From Flavobacterium sp. (GTDB lineage Bacteria > Bacteroidota > Bacteroidia > Flavobacteriales > Flavobacteriaceae): 64,000 nucleotides of DNA. A program made the translations under genes and the position numbers. Shown here in pieces: positions 59,148 through 64,000 of the stretch; position 1 is the first letter of the stretch, and each line of letters begins with the position of its first letter. The notes beneath the pieces were generated by a model, which saw nothing but the letters and a program-made list of their open reading frames with translations, was not told the DNA's origin and did no database searches. The stretch is taken from positions 1-64,000 of the forward strand of contig JALRGT010000003.1 of the NCBI GenBank assembly GCA_023259675.1. Direction: 5' to 3'.

Positions 59148-60656
59148 TTATTTCGGAATTTCCATATAATCACTAAGTCCGCAATCCTTCATTTTTCTCA
59201 AACTTTGGGCTACGGTAAGCGCATTCAGAGAAGCTCCCTCAACACCTGTATGTGTATGGTCTTTCGGGAAAAATTCTTTTACTTTCTCTTTTCCTAATGT
59301 TTCATATTTTGCAGCCACTAATTCATTCAAATCTATAAAACAAACTCCCGCTTTTTCTGCCGAGATTTTAGACCATCCTCCGTAGGAATCGGAACGACGT
59401 TCTACTTTATCATTAGGCCATTCATTTCTTGGCGTCTGACTCAAAACAATCGGAATTGCTCCTTTTGCTTTGGCTTCGCTAATAAATTTATCCATATACC
59501 ACCCAAAAGTATGTACTGTTTCTATTAAACTGTCGGCACGATTTACTTCACGGATTTCGTCTCCATTTCCTTTTAAAGAACCTCTGTATTTTTCTTTATC
59601 AATGTTTCCGGCATCATTATGTCCAAATTGAATCAAAACAAAATTCCCCGGTTCCAATTGATCTTTTACTTTATCCCACAAACCTTCAAAAGTATACGTA
59701 CGCGTACTTCTTCCTCCTCTGGCTTTATTGATTACCTCTACTCTGGTCGTATCGCAATAGTTGGGAAATGCTACTCCCCAACCAACTGCATTGGGATTGT
59801 TACCATTATTCGCCATCGTCGAATCACCAATTAAGAAAATCTTTTTCTTCGCTGGAAGAATTATTTTTGGATCTTCTATAATATATTTTTTCAATGAATT
59901 ATTACTTTCTTTCAAACCTTCAATAATTGACGAAGCAGACATTACTGCCCCTTTTGCAGAAGTATGTGTATGATCTCTTTGGTAAAAATAAGTTCCGGTG
60001 ATATTAGATTCTCCCAATTTTTCCATTTTGAGAGCCATTCTCTCATTCAAATCAATGAAAGTAACATTCTCTTGCTGAGCAATTTGTTTCGCCCACAAAC
60101 CATAAGAAGTATTATTACGGGGTACCTTTCCCTCTTTCCAATCGTTCCTTGGAATTGGGGAGCAGATTACAGGAATGGCTCCCTTAGACTTCGCTTCTTT
60201 TACAATTTTACGAATATACCACCCATAACTGTGTACAATTTCGTGTTTGCCAGTAAGCATATTATCAATTTCTTCGCTTTCTTCACCTACACCTTTGATG
60301 GTACCTCTAGCTCTAGAATTATCATTTAAAGGACCATTGTCATTATGCCCAAATTGAATCAATACGTAATCTCCTTTTTTCAATTTCTTATACACCGGCT
60401 CCCATAAACCTTTGTCCTGAAAAGTACGGCTACTGGTTCCTCCCAAAGCGTGATTTTCTACCGATACTTTTGATAAATCCAAAAATTGGCCTATATAATC
60501 GCCCCAGCCCCAAAGTCCGCCATCTCCTTTACCGCTTCCGTTTTTAACGGTAGAATCGCCCACCGTATAAACTGTAGGTTTCGTTTTTTGTTTCTCAGTA
60601 AAATTCAAAAACAAAAATGCTAAACCTAGAACAGGAATTAATCGTAGTAATTTCAT
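59148..60656 (-). CDS. Tandem-domain rhamnogalacturonan acetylesterase (CE12)
   Basis: A 502-residue exported protein with two complete SGNH esterase domains of the CE12 rhamnogalacturonan acetylesterase type. Domain 1 (about 28-245) shows VGDSTVKNG (Ser35), ENHALGGTSSRTF, LIQFGHNDNG and RDHTHTSAKGA. Domain 2 (about 270-495) shows IGDSTMANN, NKARGGRSTRTY, LIQFGHNDAG and KDHTHTGVEGA. All catalytic blocks are intact in both halves, so both may be active. The two halves share the same order of motifs but differ throughout, pointing to an old duplication. It would remove acetyl groups from RG-I galacturonate so that lyases can act. Confidence 0.93.
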   Translation of the reverse strand: MKLLRLIPVLGLAFLFLNFTEKQKTKPTVYTVGDSTVKNGSGKGDGGLWGWGDYIGQFLDLSKVSVENHALGGTSSRTFQDKGLWEPVYKKLKKGDYVLIQFGHNDNGPLNDNSRARGTIKGVGEESEEIDNMLTGKHEIVHSYGWYIRKIVKEAKSKGAIPVICSPIPRNDWKEGKVPRNNTSYGLWAKQIAQQENVTFIDLNERMALKMEKLGESNITGTYFYQRDHTHTSAKGAVMSASSIIEGLKESNNSLKKYIIEDPKIILPAKKKIFLIGDSTMANNGNNPNAVGWGVAFPNYCDTTRVEVINKARGGRSTRTYTFEGLWDKVKDQLEPGNFVLIQFGHNDAGNIDKEKYRGSLKGNGDEIREVNRADSLIETVHTFGWYMDKFISEAKAKGAIPIVLSQTPRNEWPNDKVERRSDSYGGWSKISAEKAGVCFIDLNELVAAKYETLGKEKVKEFFPKDHTHTGVEGASLNALTVAQSLRKMKDCGLSDYMEIPK

Positions 60657-60684
60657 ATATTTTTAAATTATAATTGTTATTTTA

Positions 60685-63537
60685 TTATCTAAAATCGAAC
60701 CAAAGATTCATTGTAATTCCTTCATCACCACTTTTGATACGAATACTCGTCGGCTGGCTTTGAGGCCCATGGTGTTCAATGGGTTTAAAAGAACGCATTC
60801 CCGGAATTTCATACATAAACGAAATATCGCCTTCTGGAAATGCTGGTTGTGGACTACTTCCGGCGAAACCATTTTTAGGTTCATCTGGTGTAAACAATCG
60901 TAAAAACAGGTTTTCGGATTCGCTGAAAACTTTAAACGAATTGCCCCCTGCTTTTAGGCTTGCGCCAAATAAATTGGCATGATACCCTTTGAACTCCGGA
61001 TAAATCAAATTTTCAAAACTTTCTCCGGTAATGGTATTGTTATACGCTTTTTCCCAAAGTCCATACGTAGTTCCTTTGATTCTGTTTTTCCAAACATGGT
61101 ATGGTCCTCTTCCGAACCATTTAAATCCGGTAACTCCCTGTTCTGGAAAACTGAAAGTAACTCCCCATTTATTAATTTTATCTTCAAAGAAAGAACCGTC
61201 AAAACCTCCATTATTTTCAGCATTTTTCAAGGCCAATAATTCCATTTTGAATCTTCCGTCCGGACACATAATCCATTTTATAGATTGTAAACCTCCAACA
61301 TAGTTTACGATACAAACGGCATTTTGGCCTTCTTGAGATAATTTTATATCTTTCAGTTTAGCTTTCATCCCAATTGGTCGTGGTCCGTTTGATAGCGGAA
61401 TCAAATTCGCAGCATTATTTACAGTAGCAATTTCACCCGTTGTAGCATCAAGAGTAACTTTGATATCTCCGCCTTTTAGTGTAATTTCATTTCCGTTTTG
61501 TACAGCAGTGGCTTTGTTTTTAGCTTCTTTTTCCAAAAGGAACTTATTGGCGAAATATTTTGCTTTGTGTATCGGCCAAGACCAAGTATAAATTTCTTTA
61601 TCGTGTTGATTAATTGCTGTAATTTCGATAAAATCTCCTTCTAAGAAATTAGCAGGAACATCCAAATGAATTTTACGCGTTTCTCCCGGTTCAATGCTTG
61701 GAATTTTAATTTTACCCGAACCAATTGCTGTAGCCTCACCATTCGAATAAAAAACATCCTTTTCCGACTTCATGATTTTATAGTTCATTTTACACGTATT
61801 CAAATTACTAAAGATATAATCGTTAGTGATAAGAAATGAACCATCAAATTTATCTGTAATTTGTGTTGGTGCAAATTGTATCGGTGCCCAAACTTCTTTT
61901 ACGGTATAAAAACTTCCTTCTCTTTCTCTATGAGGTCCTAACATTCCATCGGCAGCCAAAGAACCTTTAGAATCAAATTTTACATCGCCTGTCCAATCGG
62001 AACGAAGCACGGCCTCATCAAGCATTGCCCATATAAATCCTCCGGCAAACAAGGGACTTTGTTTATAACGTGTCCAAAAATCTTCTAAACCGGCGCCTAT
62101 TCCGTTATCATAAGTTCCGTGCATAAATTCGGTTGGAAAAAAAACATTTTCTCCTGCGTTAAAACGATGCATTCCCGTTAAATAAGTTGGATAATGATGG
62201 GTATCCCAACCATTAAAATCAGACCACGGATGAATTACAATTCGTTTTTGAGGATCGTTATCTTCAAAAACTTTATCGACATTATAATTCCATCCCCCTT
62301 CATTTCCATTATCCCAAATAATTACTGATGGATGATTCACATCGCGCATAACGGTTTCTTTCACCAATTGTGTTCCCACTTTGGTATCGTATGAGTTTTG
62401 CCAACCTGCTAATTCATTCAACACAAATAATCCAAGTGAGTCGCAAACTTCCAGAAAATGCTCATCAGGTGGATAATGACCACGAACGGCATTCATATTA
62501 GCCTCTTTCAACAGGGTACCATCCATCAAACTGATGCGTTTACTGGTGCTTCGTCCGCCTTCCGGCCAAAAAGTATGACGATTAATCCCTTTCATGATAA
62601 TCTTTTTACCATTGACATATATTCCGTCTTGCTTTTTAAACTCTAAAGTTCTAAAACCAATTCTTTTCTCCAATTCATGCACTACTTTCCCGTCATGTTT
62701 TAAGACCAATTGCAAATCGTACAAATTAGGTGTTTCTGGACTCCAAGATTTTACGTTGTCCCATTGGGCTGCAATTTGTTGCTGTGTACTTCCTTTTTTT
62801 ATTGGAAAACGAAACGATTTGAACTTTTCTCCATTCAATCCTTTTAGAGTAGCCTCTACAACAGCATTTTTTGTAATGGCTGTCAAATCCATATCAATCG
62901 TTATGGCGCCATCCATTTTAGGATTTACCGCAATATGAGCAATGTGTGTTTTAGGCGAAACTTCCAACCAAACCGGACGGTAAATCCCCCCAAACAACCA
63001 CCAATCGGCTTTTCTTTCGGCCGCATTTACCGATTTGTTACTCGAATCTTTCCACACATGTACTTCCAAAAGATTTTTGGCTCCAACATGTACTAATGAA
63101 GTAATATTGTACTTGAATTCATAAAAACCTCCTTGGTGAATGGGACCTGCAAGCTTTCCATTTATTTTTACTTCGGTATCGGTCATGGCTCCGCCAAAAG
63201 CAATAATCACTTCTTGGTCTTTATAATTGGCCGGAACTTCAAATTCATATTTATACAAACCTTCTTCCTTGCTGGGTTCTTTCTGATTCAATTCCTTATA
63301 CCATCTTCCATACGTATATTCCCCAAAACCTTCTAATTCCCATTGAGAAGGAACATTAATTTTAGCCCATTCCTTACTGTGATTTCCATCGGTACAATAA
63401 AAATCCCATTGTACAGGATGTTCAAAATCTTTTCCCGACAACAAGACTTTCTCCGTTTGTTGTGCATTAGCCGGAAGCGATGAAAAAAATACTGTAATTG
63501 CCGTAGCAAAAAATTGAATCTGTTTTTTTGATAACAT
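60685..63537 (-). CDS. GH2 beta-galactosidase 3 (LacZ-type, five domains)
   Basis: Exported GH2 enzyme of 950 residues with a signal peptide (about 1-25). It follows the LacZ layout: sugar-binding domain (about 30-205), immunoglobulin domain, TIM barrel (about 305-600), a second immunoglobulin domain and a C-terminal beta-galactosidase small-chain-like domain (about 680-945). The acid/base Glu lies in IIWDNGNEGGWNY and the nucleophile Glu in FFPTEFMHGTYD. GGFIWAMLDEAVLRSDW is also typical. It lies 28 bases upstream of the tandem CE12 gene and 18 bases after the CE12 gene cut by the window edge. Galactan side chains are the likely target. Confidence 0.93.
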   Translation of the reverse strand: MLSKKQIQFFATAITVFFSSLPANAQQTEKVLLSGKDFEHPVQWDFYCTDGNHSKEWAKINVPSQWELEGFGEYTYGRWYKELNQKEPSKEEGLYKYEFEVPANYKDQEVIIAFGGAMTDTEVKINGKLAGPIHQGGFYEFKYNITSLVHVGAKNLLEVHVWKDSSNKSVNAAERKADWWLFGGIYRPVWLEVSPKTHIAHIAVNPKMDGAITIDMDLTAITKNAVVEATLKGLNGEKFKSFRFPIKKGSTQQQIAAQWDNVKSWSPETPNLYDLQLVLKHDGKVVHELEKRIGFRTLEFKKQDGIYVNGKKIIMKGINRHTFWPEGGRSTSKRISLMDGTLLKEANMNAVRGHYPPDEHFLEVCDSLGLFVLNELAGWQNSYDTKVGTQLVKETVMRDVNHPSVIIWDNGNEGGWNYNVDKVFEDNDPQKRIVIHPWSDFNGWDTHHYPTYLTGMHRFNAGENVFFPTEFMHGTYDNGIGAGLEDFWTRYKQSPLFAGGFIWAMLDEAVLRSDWTGDVKFDSKGSLAADGMLGPHREREGSFYTVKEVWAPIQFAPTQITDKFDGSFLITNDYIFSNLNTCKMNYKIMKSEKDVFYSNGEATAIGSGKIKIPSIEPGETRKIHLDVPANFLEGDFIEITAINQHDKEIYTWSWPIHKAKYFANKFLLEKEAKNKATAVQNGNEITLKGGDIKVTLDATTGEIATVNNAANLIPLSNGPRPIGMKAKLKDIKLSQEGQNAVCIVNYVGGLQSIKWIMCPDGRFKMELLALKNAENNGGFDGSFFEDKINKWGVTFSFPEQGVTGFKWFGRGPYHVWKNRIKGTTYGLWEKAYNNTITGESFENLIYPEFKGYHANLFGASLKAGGNSFKVFSESENLFLRLFTPDEPKNGFAGSSPQPAFPEGDISFMYEIPGMRSFKPIEHHGPQSQPTSIRIKSGDEGITMNLWFDFR

Positions 63538-63555
63538 AATAAAAGTGGAATAAAT

Positions 63556-64000
63556 TTAATTTCCTTCAGGTTTTGCAATTTCAAATCGAGTACTCATGGG
63601 CAGTGTCCAATCGGAAAAAGCATTGGGTTTTGCAGGATTATAAGAAAGCGTTTGTTTACTGATACATTTTTTCAAAGGAATGTCTAAATTTCGAATTCCT
63701 TCTATAACACAAAGTGCAATTTCATTGGCACCAAAACTATTAAAATGAGTATTGTCTTCTAAAGCTTTGTCCTGTCCGGGAAAAGTATTAGCCGGATATT
63801 GTACAAAAGCTTTTCTTGAAGGTTCATCACCCCAACTTTCATACATTTGAGTAGTCATTTTAGTCACATCAATTAGTGGCACATTTTGCTTTTTGGCAAC
63901 GGCACGCATGGCATCGGGAAAATCACCATGTGTTGGTTTTAAGGTTCCGTCTTCATGAAATGCACGGCGTTGTGTCGGTGTATTCAAAATAGGAATTGCT
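63556..64000 (-). CDS. Rhamnogalacturonan acetylesterase-like (CE12), 3' part only
   Basis: The C-terminal end of an SGNH esterase that runs off the window. The readable part begins AIPILNTPTQRRAFHEDG, and the Asp/His block is DNTHFNSFGANEIA. NTPTQRRAF corresponds to the region after the GxND block in CE12 proteins. The ORF track starts it at 63987 with a TTG read as Met, but the frame stays open to the edge and that codon is an ordinary Leu. It precedes the GH2 gene in the same leftward operon, whose promoter lies outside the window. Confidence 0.85.
   Translation of the reverse strand, partial: AIPILNTPTQRRAFHEDGTLKPTHGDFPDAMRAVAKKQNVPLIDVTKMTTQMYESWGDEPSRKAFVQYPANTFPGQDKALEDNTHFNSFGANEIALCVIEGIRNLDIPLKKCISKQTLSYNPAKPNAFSDWTLPMSTRFEIAKPEGN

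Noticed and set aside
63987-63987. Start codon of the last minus-strand gene at 63987
   Set aside because: The codon is TTG and the frame stays open to base 64000 with conserved residues (AIPIL) before it. The gene is cut by the window edge.
13631-64000. Ulvan utilization locus
   Set aside because: Sulfatase, GH105 and rhamnosidase would fit ulvan, but PL4, PL9, CE12 and PL22 point to rhamnogalacturonan, and no ulvan lyase family (PL24, PL25, PL28, PL40) was recognised.

Overview
The window looks like a chromosomal piece of a Flavobacterium-type member of the Bacteroidota. The evidence is low GC, TAnnTTTG-type -7 boxes, tandem SusC/SusD pairs, a type IX secretion C-terminal sorting domain, many lipoproteins, and dense small intergenic palindromic repeats. 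No rRNA, tRNA, CRISPR array or transposase gene was seen. All calls are by eye from the sequence and the ORF track; no database search was run.

Layout. (1) 1-13.5 kb is general metabolism: a DUF423 membrane protein, an SQR-like flavoprotein with its own promoter, ATP-dependent PEP carboxykinase, a three-gene phosphate/phytate-scavenging operon (TonB-dependent receptor, acid phosphatase, beta-propeller phytase), a PH/SHOCT protein, a translationally coupled trio (YjbR-like, DUF4260, cyclase family) and HemW. (2) 13.6-64 kb is one large polysaccharide utilization locus whose enzymes fit rhamnogalacturonan I and its side chains. A leftward operon (21.7 to 13.6 kb) carries PL22, GH106, GH105, a CE-GH43 fusion and GH43. 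Rightward come SusCD-1, an esterase/glycosidase pair, SusCD-2, and a nine-gene operon (sulfatase, GH43-like, rhaM, GH2, CBM9-PKD, DUF4861, GH105, PL22, GH2). A class I aldolase gene follows. Leftward from the right edge come CE12 (cut by the window), GH2, tandem CE12, PL9 and GH115, and then a separate PL4 plus FnIII-lipoprotein unit.

How it fits together. PL4 and PL9 would cut the RG-I backbone outside the cell or at its surface. CE12 and SGNH esterases remove acetyl groups. The SusCD pairs import oligomers. GH105, GH106, PL22, GH2, GH43 and GH115 finish them in the periplasm, and the rhamnose released is handled by RhaM in the cytoplasm. The sulfatase and GH115 are unusual additions that hint at a decorated substrate.

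Main discoveries. (a) Six transcription units of the locus share one promoter layout: a direct repeat CAGG-N6-CAGGA, then exactly 22 bases, then a TAnnTTTG-like -7 box. This is a candidate activator regulon. One site (35506) has CAGT and one (21741) has CATG as the first half. (b) LacI-type palindromes (TGCAATCGATTACA) sit near both susC genes. (c) A roughly 180-bp foldback element occurs twice, in opposite orientation, each flanked by 9-11-bp direct repeats that look like target-site duplications; 42-bp solo versions occur twice more. (d) A related hairpin repeat lies in frame inside hemW and encodes 15 residues of the protein.
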